Shown: positions 33,450-46,066, numbered from the stretch's first letter. The stretch: 64,000 nt of DNA from Pyricularia pennisetigena (GCF_004337985.1 NC_043742.1:1-64000), one strand, 5' to 3'. The notes: generated by a model not told the origin, from the sequence alone. Translations and numbers: made by a program.

Positions 33450-35317
33450 TAGTTTTAGGGCTTATCCCTGAAGCCCAAAGCTCCATGTTTAATCCACTCC
33501 GCTCGCTTCGCTCCATTTCGTGGCTTAATTGCGGTTTTGTAATGTATTTGTGGGTTTATCCAAAAAACGTTTTGGTTTAGGTCTGAGGACAATTTGTCGA
33601 TTCTCGCCGTTTATAGCGGTATTTTTGGCCTTTTTCGACCGAAACTCCTTTATTATTCCACAACCACGCAAAATATTGAAAAAAGAAAATATCGTTGAAA
33701 ATAGCGTGTAATACCGCTATTAGCAGCGATTCGATTTATTTTTTTTATCTGCTATAATAGCCGAACTCGATACCATTTGCCCTTAATCCGTTCATGGCGG
33801 TACTGTTTTTTTCGATTTTTTTTTTGATTTTTGATTTTTTGTAATATTATTTTCAATTTTTAACCAAATTTTATACTTTTTGCACGTGGGGGGTCGTATA
33901 TATATATACGGTTATATAGACTTTTGGTTTAAAATCCAGACTATATAAACCATTAAATAAACGGATAGGTAAAGTAAACACACTTTTATATATTATTTAT
34001 AATCGAAACTCGTTTATATTTTTACCAAGTTTTACGATAATAAAACCAAAATTACAAGGATTAGATTACGTATATAAACAAACGTCGACGCTGGATCCAA
34101 CTTATAATATGTGCTTCAAAAAATCTTTTAATTAAGAAAATGCTAAATATATTTTTTTATCGACTTTTCCTTTATTTAATTAATTTTATATCATTTTATT
34201 TTGCAGCTAACTTTTATGCTGGGGATGGCATTTATATAATTGGTATAATACCTCAACTGTGTATATACGTTGAATCATATAAGCCGTTAAATAAGCGGAA
34301 AGGTAAGATATATGTAAATTTATATGTAATTTACAATTGAAACGCTTTTATATTTTTACCAATTTTTACAATAATAAAACCAAAGTCTCAGGGATTTAAT
34401 GGGATATATAAAAAAACGTCAACGTGAAATTTGAATTGCAATACCCGTTTATATTATTTTTTGTATAAAAGGAAATGTCAAATATGGGCTATTTCGCTAT
34501 TTTTTGCTTTATTTAATTAAATAAAATTTGTAAAGAAAAAGTTGATTCACGATAATATATAGACTTTTAACGATATGAGAATTTCCAAATTTCCTTTTAT
34601 TTTAAAGTTATTTGCGTAAAATATTCAGTTTTTCGACAAATTAATTCATAATATAGAAATATTAATAAAAGCGTTGTTTTAAACAATAATTGCACGCTTT
34701 TTGTATTTTTAAGTCCGCTTCGCCAATAAATATTTATATTTGCACTATAGAAGTAATATAGACTTCTATTTAAAAGAATAATTAAATATAATAGTAAAAT
34801 ACAAGTTCTACTAAGTATTGAAATTTTGTTCTAAATAAATTAAATATAAGGACGCGGTTTTCAATCCAAAAACTCTTAAGGTCCAAATAATCCAACGCAA
34901 ATTACTTTATATTTTGATAATTTATATTTAGTATTTTATTCGAATATTTAATTGCATATTATAATAATATTATTTTGTTTTGCTATTATACTTTAAATAC
35001 AATATGTTAATTATACCGTTATTTAATTGCCTGCACCTATAAAAAACGCAACTAATTGCATTTAACGTGCGGTCGCAGGGCGTTTATAAGGCCTATTTAT
35101 GATATAATATATATAACCACTATAAACGGCGAAATGCGACAAATTATCGATGGTGGTACCGCTATAAACGGCGAAATGCGACAAAATGTCCTCAGACTAG
35201 AACGAACGCGATTTTTTCGGCCAATGTAATTGGTTGAAAAGCCATGTGGCAACAAGGTACATGGAACGCTCGGTGCCCACTGCGAAGCAGGGGGGTTTAG
35301 TCTAAGCATTGAGATTA
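33450..35317 (+). mobile_element. TIR-9 element (1868 bp) in the Fot1-like element
   Basis: Starts TAGTTTTAGGGCTTA and ends AAGCATTGAGATTA. Flanked by AAAAGTAAT (33441-33449) and AAAAATAAC (35318-35326); both differences are transitions, so an original 9-bp duplication AAAAGTAAC later hit by RIP explains both. Contains a short stretch at about 35055-35100 (AACGTGCGGTCGCAGGGC) matching the direct repeat of the tRNA-like element at 38506-38571. Confidence 0.8.
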
Positions 35318-35530
35318 AAAAATAACTATATAGCCACTTTTACCTTTCATGTTCATTTATAAATATCTCGACCAATTTATGATTTTTGAATTTACTTTTT
35401 TCTGTGTTTTGTTCTCCATGTCTCAATTAAGCAATATACCGAAAAACAGCTTACTTCTGCCATTAAAAACGTTAATAATGGCGAATTAATTGCAAAAACC
35501 TCCCGAAAATAGGCTATACCTAAGAATACC

Positions 35531-36103
35531 TGTTAATAATATAGGTTGCTAACAGGGGTTTAGGCATTAACCGTGGTGCGGCGTGGTGCTAGTTTTATTA
35601 CAAAAACCTATAATCACAAGGCTTAAATGCACTAAATTATTCACTAAAGTGGTTTACTAATTTTAGGATTAGTAAATTTAATTTATTGGTGGGGGAAACT
35701 TTGCTTTATCTCCCTTATATATTTTCCGACATTAAAATGGGGGCCCTCACCCCGCAAAAGGTTCCGGTGCCGCACACGATTTTGCGAAAAATTATTTTGT
35801 ATACGTTGTTAAAAAAACACCTTTATTTCCATACAAACCATTTTTAAGTTCGCACTAATTTGCTAGTTTGGTGAAAAATTTCAACCCGGTCCAGGGTAGT
35901 TGATTCGTGAATATAAGGTGGGTGTTAAACCCGGTACAGGGTGAAACCCCATTCGCTGACATTTTAAATGGCAACTCCTGCAATATATAAAATATAACGG
36001 AATATCCGACAGCCCCGATAGCCCCATTTCGGCACTATCTATTATGGCTTATATACAAACAAAAGTGGACCCATTACGTGGTAAATAACGCATATAATTG
36101 ACA
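35531..36103 (-). mobile_element. Solo LTR of the copia family
   Basis: Reverse orientation: begins TGTTAATAATATAGG and ends ATATAATTGACA. Flanked on both sides by ATACC (35526-35530 and 36104-36108), a perfect 5-bp target duplication. It interrupts the HTH-coding part of the Fot1-like transposase. Confidence 0.88.
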
Positions 36104-36433
36104 ATACCCTTTAAAACCGTGTTAAGAGGGTTTAACCTATATAATAAGCAAAATCTATTTCTCAAAAACTTTTAACGGAATAGGAGAAGCATCTAGCCGT
36201 TTAAATGCCTATTTAAACCGCTTTAAACGTGGCGCCAACGTATTAAGAATTATGTTTTTAGCCGAACGAATCCTTTAGGACTCCGGAAATATAAACCGCC
36301 TTGGAAAACGCTGGATTACGCGTTTTTTGGCAAAATTTCCAATCCTTCAAACTTAAAAACCCCGGCGAATAAAAGATACCCGGGTTAATGGTGCTATTAC
36401 GGGAGTGATTAAATCTTGGTGGTCCTATATATT

Positions 36434-38930
36434 AATTATGCCGCTGTTCAATTGGCTGCGCGCTAGTCTCAGGGCTTATCCCTGAAGCCCAGAGCTGCAC
36501 AATTGATCCATTTCGCTCCACTTCGTGGCTCAATTGCGGCTTTGCAATGTACCTGTGGGTCCATCCAGAGAACACTTTGGTTCAGGTTTGAGGACAATTT
36601 GTCGATTTTCGCCGTTTATAGCGGTATTTTTGGCCTTTTTTCGACCGACACTCCTTTATTATTCCAGAATTACGCAAAATATTAAAAAAAATATCGTTGA
36701 AGATAGCGTTTAATACCGCTATTAGCAGCAATTCGATCTATTTTGTTATTTGCTATAATGGCCGAATTCGACACCACCTGCCCTTAATCCGTTCATAGCG
36801 GTACTGTTTTTTCGATTTTTTTTTCGATTTTCGATTTTTTTTGATATTATTTTTAATTTTTGACCAAATTTTATAATTTTCGCACGTGGAGGGTCGTTTA
36901 TGTTTATATATCGTTATACTAAGTTTTGGTGCATATACCAGATTATATAAGCAGTTAAATAAGCGGATACGCAAAGTATATATTTTTTTATATATAATCT
37001 ACAATCGAAACTCGTTTATATTTTTACCAATTTTAACGATAATAAAATCAAAATTTCAAAGATTCGATGACGTGTATAAACAAACGTCCAAATCCAGTCC
37101 TAGTTATATTATCGGCTTTAAAAACTGTATAATGAACATAAATGCTAAATGTGTATTTTATAAATCTTTTTGCTTTAATTAATTAATTTTATATTATTTT
37201 TGTTTTGCAGCCAAATTTTGTGGTCTTTGCACGTGGGGGGTGGCATATATATATTTAATACAATATTTCATTTTGGTACGTATTTCTGATCATATAAGCC
37301 GTTAAATATGCGGATAGGTAAGGTGTATCCAATTTTATATATATTTTGCAATCGAAATGCGTTTACATTTTTACCAATTTTAACAATAATAAAACCAAAA
37401 TTTGTAAAGGTGGATTATGTATATAAATAAACGTCAACGTAAAGCCTGATCTACAATACCGGCCATTTTTATTTTTTATATAAAGAAATGCTAAATTACG
37501 TTATTTTTGTATTTTTTGCTTTATTTAATTAAATAAAATTTATAAAACAAAAACTTATATAAAATTTATGAACAAAATGATATAAGAATGGATTAATTAA
37601 AAATATTTTCATTGTACCAATATTTACGTAAATTATTTAGTTTTTTAACAAATTGTCAATTTATATAAAAATATTAATAAAACTTTTGTTTTAATCGATA
37701 ATTGCATGCACTTTGCAGTGTTAGGTATATTAAGCTATAAAAACTATAATTTAAACTAGAGTTAGTATTTTGTACCATTATTTAAAATATGAATTAAATA
37801 TGATGAAAAATTATGAATTTTACTTAATATTTTAATATCTTTCCATATATAGAAGCTATTAAAACGCAACCGGCATTCAAATAATTAACAAACACCAATA
37901 AATTGAACGCAAATTACCGTATATTTTTATAATTTCTATTTGTTTTTTTATTTGAATATTTAATCATATATTATAGTTACACTATTTTTTTTTGCCATTA
38001 TAATGCGAATATATTAAATATACCCGCTATAAATGGTAAAATACCACAAACTATCCTCATATTAATAAAATAATTATTAACGATATCGCAATATTAAATA
38101 TATTATTAATAATACCGTTATAAACCGCGAAATGCGACAAATTATCGTTGGTGGTACCGCCATAAACGGCGAAATGCGACAAAATATCCTCAGACTAGAA
38201 CGAGCGCGATCTTTTCGGCCAATGTGATTGGTCGAAAAACCATGTGGCTAAAAGGTATATGGAGCGTTCGGTCCCCACTGCGAAGCAGAGGGGTCTAGTC
38301 TAAGCACTGAGACTACGACAAATTATCGTTGGTGGTACCGCCATAAACGGCGAAATGCGACAAAATATCCTTAAACTAAAATTAGCGCGATTTTTTCGGC
38401 CAATGTAATTGGTCGAAAAACCATATGGCTAAAAGGTATATGGAGCGTTTGGTCCCCACTGCGGAGCAGGGGGGTCTAGTTTAAACACTGAGACTAGCTG
38501 CGCGCATGAAAAATGCAGCCGACTGCATTTAACGTGCGGTCGCAGGGCCTTTATGAGGCCTGTTCTTAACACCACCCCTTAAACATTATTTAGGGAGCCC
38601 GGACCTGAAAATAAGTTAGTTTTTTTACATTGCGTAACCCTAAGTAAATACCCTCACTCAGGTCGTATAATGGGTTTTCCAATGTGGGTTGGCCTCCATT
38701 GGGTAAAACTTATTATTTGGGCTAACGAGCGGCAATTGCTCGTTGCCACTAAGGCGCAAAATGCATGCACGCAACGGGAATTGAACTTGCGACCGATTCG
38801 GAGGTCGGCGCTACACGGGATCTTATAACCTGTCAATTATGCCGCTGTTTAATTGGCTGCGCGCATGAAGAATGCAGCCGACTGCACTTAACGTGCGGTC
38901 GCAAGGCCTTTATAAGGCCTGTTCTTAACA
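36434..38930 (-). mobile_element. Small direct-repeat element with tRNA-like core (TRIM- or SINE-like)
   Basis: Two direct repeats of about 85-95 bp flank a core of about 275 bp. The left repeat is 36434-36463 continued at 38506-38571 (split by a TIR-9 element); the right one is 38835-38930. Read on the minus strand, the right repeat starts TGTTAAGAAC and ends AATTAAACA. A tRNA-like segment follows at once (about 38845-38765, B-box-like AGTTCAATTCC), and the core ends in the purine-rich AAGGGGTGG directly before the second TGTTAAGAAC. This resembles a miniature LTR element with a polypurine tract, or a tRNA-derived SINE. Outer boundaries are uncertain; a possible TATATTA duplication flanks it. 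Inserted in the Fot1-like transposase. Confidence 0.55.
36464..38496 (+). mobile_element. TIR-9 element with duplicated 3' end
   Basis: Begins TAGTCTCAGGGCTTA; flanked by a perfect 9-bp duplication GCTGCGCGC (36455-36463 and 38497-38505), while the uninterrupted sequence with one GCTGCGCGC is present at about 38854. The element is 2033 bp because its last 182 bases occur twice in a row (38133-38314 and 38315-38496), each ending in a terminus of the ACTGAGACTA type. ORFs inside (36503-36713, 36886-37182) recur in other copies only as AT-rich noise. Confidence 0.88.
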
Positions 38931-39670
38931 GTATATTATAAACCCCATTATAAGTACTATTAAACCGGAAACTCGTTGGAATATGGACGCAATCGGTATA
39001 ATGGAAGGTAAAGGATTTAATGGTTTAATATTAGGCCTAAACGGGATCCGGCCGTTGCAACGAAAAAAGCCCAGAACGCAGTGTTAAATAATAATAATCG
39101 AATATATATTAGTTACGGGCGTTACCCTCCTTTCCCTCGTTATATTTAAGGGAAGAAAACGTATAATAATAATAGTGTTTAACGGATTTAAACCCTTTCG
39201 ATAGTACGTAATTCCATATAACCGAAAACGGGTGGACAAATAACGAACCGGTTATAAAATGGTTAAAAAAAGTATTTATTTTCTATACCCAACCTTTAAC
39301 CCCTGAAAAGCGGTTATTAGTTTTCAACGGGCATGGACTATATGTAACGGACGGATTAATGCTTTTTTGTTTGCAAAATAATATTTAACTCCTATATTTA
39401 CCCCTTTATTCGTTACACGTTTTTCAACCATTGGATTTATCGGTTTTTAGGCCGCTAAAAAAGGCTTATCGACGTTAATTGGGATTTGTTAGCCAATTTT
39501 GCTATTTAACAGTCATTGGAAAACGAAACTTCCTTTTTTATTATAAAATAACCAAGTCGAAAATATTTACAGCAAAGATTATCCAATTTGGTTGGTGTAT
39601 AGCGGGGTTATAGCCGGTGAATTTGGTTAAACCATTTTATGCCTTTTTTTATTTAGAAAATAGCAACGTT

Positions 39671-40331
39671 TGTAAGGAGGTTACAAGATATAATAAGCTT
39701 GATCTTGAACGGGGGGAAGGGTAGATCACGTATAAGGCCTAATGGAACGTTAAAATGGCGGGTAACCGTCTGCTAGCGGGTAATAGAGATAATATATTAT
39801 TATTGCACAATCGATTGCTGAATCGTCAAATCGATGAAGGTTATAAAGGTGATAAATCTAAAGTTTAGTTGGGAATTACGTATTCGAATCCGTTGGTGCA
39901 GACCTTCGATCCGGATGTCCGGGATGCGGGGTCACGTCATATAATTAGCCTTATTCATATAACCAACCTGCCGACCTATTAAGCCTAACGGCTCATTGAG
40001 CCTAAGGGCTTATTGTGCTTATGCATACATAGAAAGTCTGCGATTATAACGGGATTCGAGCTTTCGCACTTTAATAACGTATATATAGTATAGAATATAG
40101 TACGTGCATTATACCACTAGGCTAGATTATATATGACGTATTTGCTTTGTTGTTAAAACTATAAATAAAGACGTGATATATAAGGCTTTGTGTTTATAAA
40201 TGCGTATACGTTTTATTAACTATTTATTCATTTATTCCATGCAGGGTGACTAGTAAAATTAGCCTGTGCTAGCCGTTATAAGAAAATGCAGGGTAGCTAA
40301 TAGAAATAGCCCTGCGCTAGCTATGTTTACA
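39671..40331 (-). mobile_element. Solo LTR with embedded tRNA-like module (661 bp)
   Basis: Begins TGTAAGGAGG (TGTGA mutated) and ends ATGTTTACA; flanked by ACGTT on both sides (39666-39670 and 40332-40336). It interrupts the Fot1-like transposase. A tRNA-like segment lies on the minus strand (about 40125-40040) with A box TAGCCTAGTGG and B box GCTCGAATCC. Orientation is given by the tRNA-like module because no internal coding region is attached. Confidence 0.88.
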
Positions 40332-41309
40332 ACGTTTGCTAACGTTATAAAAAATATAAATAACGGTTTGTAAAGGGATAATATGCCGGAAAGCCCATCT
40401 TAAAAAATTAACGACCCGTTTTTACTTATTTGGAAAACCCCTAAAACGACCCGAAATATTCGATTTTAATTGTTAGAAACTTCCCGGTCCGAAAAAAGTA
40501 ACGCCATTTTAAGGCTTTTATTTGCAAAAGTCCAAAAAGGTTTCGAAATTAAAAATGTATTTTTGGTTAACGCCCAATAAAAAATCAGTTTATTGGAACC
40601 ACATCTGGAGGTAATATGGCCGGTGAAAAGGAGGAGGGTAATCCAGATCCAAACGAGCTTTTGGCTAATATATTAAACATTATTAAATTGCAGGAAAATA
40701 ATATAGAAAATCTGAAATTTTTAGCTGATATAGAAAAGGCTAATAAACCGGAAAAGGCTAATAACGATTGTATTTTTGTGCGTTTATAGTTCTATATTTA
40801 AACCAGTTTATAAAAGTAGGTATTTCGTTGTTAGATTTTCAGGCTGCCAGAAGTTGGGGGGTGCCCGAAGTGGGGTACGCAACGTTACTATTATTTAAAG
40901 TAATAAATCAAGTCTAATATATTTAAAAAGTTAAGGAATACACTTACTATGTTAATATTAATACAATTGCAGAAGCTGTAAGAACGGTTTGTGCGCTAAA
41001 ATACTGTAAAAAGTTCACATATTGCAATCCAGGTCACCCCATATCTTTACAATTTTTATTTATTTTTTTATTCCAATATCTTATTTTATATAGTGGCTAT
41101 ACTCGTTTTTCTGCCGTTACATTGCGAACATAGTGCAAATACCCGCTATAAGCGGCGAAATGTGACAAGTTGTTCTTAGACTAGAACGAGCGCGATCTTT
41201 TCGGTTAATGTAATTAGTCGAAAAGACATGTGGCTAAAAGGTATATATAGCGTTCAGGCCCCACTGCGAAGCAGGGGGTCTTATCTCAGCACTGAGATTA
41301 AATACAGTG

Positions 41310-43858
41310 CCAATATTTGGAGTGTTATTAGCTTTACAGTTAGAGCACCCTTTAAAGTCCGGAATTATAAGTATACGTATGTTTAATGAATTCCGTGCAG
41401 GCGGCCTAGCACACGACTTCCTAGGTCCTGCTATTCCCTTACACGCGGCTTTGGCAGCGATTATAGATTCTGCGCAAGGAATTCCATGGTATTGCCGGTC
41501 ATTTTCAGCATAAAATAAATTACGACTAGTATTACAAAAGACAATATAAATTATCGTTAGCACTCCATCTTTTGGCTTATAAAAAATAGCATTACTCTCA
41601 AGTACGAAGTTAATGACATGTTTACCATTTTTCCATAAGGTGAGGTAATATGCCGCGAATCCCCTAATATTAATCCCATGTCTATAACTTAATCTTAGGT
41701 AACTCGGTTTAACTTAGTTTTAACTGTACAAATAATGCGTTTAAGGCCATTCAAATTCGCTACAGTGCCGCCCAAACTGGGGGAGGCGCGATGTCGGCTG
41801 CACTGACATAGCCCCGCGGCAAATCCCGAGGCAAATGCATTGCGCTAAACTGCCTCTATTAGCGGCATGTAAATACATAGTTCATCTTTATACAGTACCT
41901 AAGCATACTCTTGAGGAATAATATAACTTCCAGTAGGTTATAGAAATCTCCGCTTTAAATAACTTTTGTAACTTTGTTCAAGCTATCTATATTTATATGT
42001 AAATTTTATTTTCAGAAAATGAAACTCAGAGGATAGCTGGTACTACTAGTTAACTATTTATTTCTCACTACGGTATACCCGCTTAAAACATTGTGTTACG
42101 TTTGAAAAGATTGAACAACGAATGTTGTGTCCATAGTATATTAAGTATTCTATCTCTATAGTAAACACCTATTAAGATGTACAGTTTATTTATCTGCCCA
42201 AGTAAACCCCTGTTATTTCGCTTTTCCCCTTCGCTAGCTTAGCTTGTTGTAATATATACATATATATATATTCTCATATAAATATCTCTAAGTAAAATCG
42301 TGTTTGAAATATATATAGCAGCGTAATTGTTATTATTCTATCCACAGTCTAAGCTTAAGATTAACAGCTACCGCTCTGCTCGCAGAGCTCTAGAACGTCC
42401 AGCTTTTTGTATTACGATTTCAAGTACAGAATCATTCTACGGGGCGTAAATCTCTTCATCTTACCGAAGGCACCTCTGCGTAACTCTTTGACTTTTTTTT
42501 TAAATTTGGGCTTCCTCCTCTTATTATACACTGGCAGACCGTACTGGCTAACCTCTGTCCTCAGATGAGGTACCTACGGGTTTTCCATTGGAATGGGGTA
42601 AAGTTGTAAGATTTATTGCAACGTTAAACAAATGTATAAAGGATTGCGAAGGTATAGAAAGACAGCGAATTAGATTAAATAAACAGTGTAAGCAGTATTT
42701 TTGGAGCCGATTTATTGAAAAAATCAATAAGAATTAAAAAATTACCCTATGTTCTCAATGGGTGGGGGTGGGGGGATTCGGACGGGCATAATAGGGCTTA
42801 AGAGAGAGAAATGGGTATTGCGGCGAAAAAAAACACTTTGTGCGGTAAATTTCCTTCTAGTATAAAGCAGCTCTGGGGTTTGGAGGACCTGCATCCCACC
42901 GAGCTCGATTACGGCCAGAGCCGTTTGGTGTATATAGTCTCAGCCGTGAATTTCAAAATCACGGTTTTCCCGTGGTTTTTACGGTATACCACCTCGAGTG
43001 AATATATCTTTCTCTTGTAGATTAAGTACGCATCGCCAGAACACTTGCGCTGTTTTATTATAACACTGGTTCTTATATTTGTTTGTTTATACAGACTAAT
43101 GTCATCCTTGTTCCGTGATTCTTCAGGCGAAGTATCAAATGTCGCGTTTTCAACATTTATTTGCGGAAAGCATAAATGTTTAAAATAGCCTGGCCTAATA
43201 TACTGTGCAACATCTCAAACAAAAGAGAAATTTTCCACAAAACAGGGCTTATTTGTGTCCCACTTACAGTAAAGCAATTCCTGGCGATATTGCCTATTCA
43301 TCCTGGACATCAACAAAGTCGCCCATCACGGCCACTGGCCTTAAATATTAGCTAGCTGCGGTACTTACGGTAGGGATCGAATAAGGAGCAGGGGGCAAGC
43401 AGAAGCCATATATATCTTATCCTGGCAGAGGCAACTTTGCGAAGATAATATCGATTTAACGGAAAACAGGAAAGCCCACTTTGCTGCACATCTTCTGCCG
43501 GACGCCGTAATTGTAGCGAGTGGAAGAGGCGTGTAATGCACTAAACCAAGCAAAGATGGGGCTCATCCGATGACAAAAGGGCAGCAGAATCCTCTCTTAT
43601 TGCTTCTAAGTAGGAGGAGAATTATACCGTTTTCGGATCTGGCATCGGAAAGAAGGATGGGACGGCCGTAATAGCGAGGATGAGGAGACCCACGGAGGAA
43701 AAGAAGAATAAAAAGAAAGAGGAATGATTTTGGTGGAAAGACCCGGCCTAGTCTAGATGGAAAAGCTATAAGGCATACTAAGGAGACCTTCCGAAGTTTA
43801 GTTTCAACGCAAACCCGGTGCATTATTATAATGAGCAAAGATTAAAGACTAGATGAGG
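41310..43858. other. GC-balanced island without recognised genes
   Basis: Base composition is clearly less AT-rich than the flanks and RIP marks are weak. No protein family was recognised in its short ORFs (41307-41513 +, 42811-43020 +, 43553-43365 -, 43838-43563 -). A possible exon at 42564-42737 is listed separately. A G-run cluster lies at 42759-42775. This looks like original chromosomal DNA between two transposon stacks. Confidence 0.45.
42564..42737 (+). other. Possible exon, 57 codons plus stop
   Basis: After an acceptor-like TCCTCAG (42558-42564) the frame reads DEVPTGFPLEWGKVVRF then a basic, helical-looking segment (IERQRIRLNKQCKQYF) to TAA at 42735-42737. There is no in-frame ATG, so it could only be a 3' exon. 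No family is recognised, and no matching upstream exon was found. Weak evidence; recorded because the residue pattern looks protein-like. Confidence 0.2.
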
Positions 43859-44413
43859 TAACGTTGGGTACCCAAAATTAACAACACTTATTTTTATCCT
43901 CCAACTTCTATTATAAATATCTCGACGAATTTTCTACTTTTGGATTTACTTTTTTCTAATTTTAATTCTCCAATTTCCAATACAGCAATATACCGAAATA
44001 TAATATATTTCCGCTATTAACGACGTTAATAATGGGGAATTAATTGCAAAAACCTCCCGAAAATGGGATATACCTAAAAATACACTTCGTCACCGTTTTC
44101 AAGGTTTTCAACCTTACAAACAAACATAAAACCCTTTTTAAAAACTTTTTACTGAGTAGGAAAAATATTTAATTGATTAAATATTTGCCCAAACAGCTTG
44201 AAGATTTCCACCAACGCATTAAAAATTACGTTGTTTTGAAAAATGAATTTTTGACACCGCCGGTAAAACATAAAATTTTGGAAAAAGTTGGATAACCCAT
44301 TTTTTGGTTCGTTATCCAATTCTTAAAACCTGAAAACCCAGTCGAATAAAAAACGCCCGGGTTAATACGGCTATTACGGAAATAATTAAATTTTAATAAT
44401 TTATATTATTAAC

Positions 44414-44952
44414 TGTTAACAATATGGGTTGCTAACAGGGGTTTAGGCATTAACCTAGGTGCGAGGTGGTGCTAATTGCGTTGTAAAAGCCTGTAATTAC
44501 AGGGTTTGTATGCACTAAATTCACTAATTTTGGGATTAATAGATTTGATTTATTGGTGGGGGAGATTTTGCTTTGTTTCCCTTATATACTTCCCGACATC
44601 GAAATGAGGGTTCGCACCCCGCAAAGGGTTCCGGTGCCGCACACGATTTTCCGAAAAATTATTTTGTATGCGTTGTTGAAAAAATACCCTGATTTCCATT
44701 CAAACCATTTTTGGGTTCGCACTGATTTGCTGATTTGGTGAAAATTTTAACCCGGTATAGGGTAGTTAACTCGTAAATGCAGGGTAGGTGTTAAACCCCA
44801 TTCGCTGACATTTTAAATAGCAATTTTTGCAACACATAAAATATAATAGAAAATCCGATAGCCCCAACAGCCTTATTTCGGCACTATTTATTAAAGTTTA
44901 TATACAGATAAAAATGGATCTATTATATACTAAATAACGCATATAATTAACA
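44414..44952 (-). repeat. 3' LTR of copia copy A
   Basis: Begins TGTTAACAATATGGG on the plus strand and ends ATATAATTAACA. Immediately right of it (44953-44969) the minus strand reads AAAAGAAAGGGGG, the polypurine tract that primes plus-strand synthesis. Confidence 0.88.
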
Positions 44953-45681
44953 CCCCCTTTCTTTTCCTACTATTTACATGAAATGGGAAAAAAAAGTATA
45001 TAAAAAATAAAACCCCCAAAAAAGAGATCCCCCTTATATCCCAACCCAATTCCAACTCCCGATATAAACCCCCTGGATAATTAAGCCTTTTGTACCGATT
45101 TATAATCCCCAAAATGGACGAACCCCCGAATTGGAAAAAACCCCCAAAATTGTAATAACCCCCGGATTCGAACCCCCGATTTGTATAATATTAACCCACG
45201 GAATTAATTATTAAACCAGGTAGCTAATTTGGCTATTCGCTGGTAATAATCCAAGGTAATTATATTATATAGGGTATTTCGAATGCGTAAATCGCCCAAA
45301 ATACGCACTTTTTCAATTTTAATTTAATTTTGGGTACAATGTCGGTATAAAGTGCTTATTAATTGACCTGTTTAAAGTAGATTCAGGTAATACGGCCGGT
45401 ATTGGGCTAACAAAAATCCAATATTTGCAAATAAAGGAGACGTAGTGGGTAATTAGTTAACGAATTAATTAAATAATATTTTAAAATTTAATAGGTAAAA
45501 ACTAAACTTTTAGGGGTTTAAACCCGATAAACTTTAAAAAGATTTTGTAAATTGGAAGCGTTAGGGGCTTTGTGAAGCTACTAACGGGCAATTGTTTGGA
45601 TTCAAGGTACTTTAAAATTATTAATCTTTTTATAATTAACTCCCGTACGTAGTGAAATTTTAATAACGTACATTTAATACG

Positions 45682-45924
45682 TTAATGGTGCGTAAAATTA
45701 TATACGTTAATTCTAAAGCCTATATTATTGCCAAATATCGTGATAGGGCCTTTTATAGGTAGTTTAATTTTTATAAATAAGTTTTGAAACCATTGTATTT
45801 TACGCAGGGTTTCTGTTAAGGCATCGGTTTCGGTTTTTGGAATGTTTAAAGCTATAATATAAGCTTTTTTGCACTTCCACGTCATAGGGCCCCCAAATAA
45901 AGTATATAAATATCCGTAAATCAA
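45682..45924 (-). pseudogene. Copia copy A RNase H fragment
   Basis: 80-codon open stretch with LYTLFGGPMTWKCKKA and then TETDALTETLRKIQWF, the C-terminal RNase H pattern of Ty1/copia polyproteins (GG-ISW-SKKQ ... E-EY-A). It ends with IFGNNIGFRIN, matching the D/N-N-x-(A/G) block. The corresponding part of copy B lies at 54300-54335 plus 54902-55060. Confidence 0.7.
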
Positions 45925-46066
45925 TTTTAATTTTCCCTAGTGCCGGCAAAACCGCTATTACTAAAACCCAGTAATTTAAGGTTTTTAAAACCTTTTATTA
46001 AAAAATTGGGTGGTAATCCGGTTTTAAATATTTTACTTCCGTAATCAATAAATTAGGATTTAATAC

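Larger units (their letters stand above)
32804..40885 (+). pseudogene. Fot1/pogo-like transposon with five nested insertions
   Basis: Terminal inverted repeats of about 40 bp: the left one begins ACGTT at 32804 and resumes at 33398 as CGTTGCGTACCCC after an LTR insertion; the right one ends at 40885 (GGGGTACGCAACGT). TA flanks both ends (32802-32803 and 40886-40887), the Tc1/mariner-Fot1 target duplication. Removing the insertions leaves about 1.9 kb, the usual Fot1 size. The decayed plus-strand transposase has an N-terminal psq-type HTH (QYTEKQLTSAIKNVNNGEL, about 35425-35485), PRRIKDTRVNGAI (about 36365-36400), RWNMDAIGIMEGKGFNGL (about 38970-39030) and a C-terminal coiled tail after 40332. 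Stops are frequent. Confidence 0.8.
31869..41309 (+). mobile_element. TIR-9 copy interrupted by a Fot1-like element
   Basis: Left part about 31965-32803 and right part 40886-41309, which ends ACTGAGATTA. At the break the sequence reads ...TA | Fot1-like | TACTATTATTTAAA, and the intact copy at 30890-30910 has the uninterrupted ACTATTATTTAAA. The first ~95 bases (31869-31964) are the 5' terminal part in inverted orientation, so the left end was rearranged. Everything from 32804 to 40885 is later insertion. Confidence 0.65.

Noticed and set aside
36503..37182. ORFs of 60-98 codons repeated in several TIR-9 copies (also near 27494, 30002 and 33529)
   Set aside because: They recur because the element is repeated, but they differ in frame, start and end between copies and have no recognisable domain. 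No transposase signature.
42759..42786. Possible G-quadruplex (runs of G near GGGTGGGGGTGG)
   Set aside because: Three long G-runs and a distant fourth could fold, but it is a single occurrence without a gene or promoter context to give it meaning.
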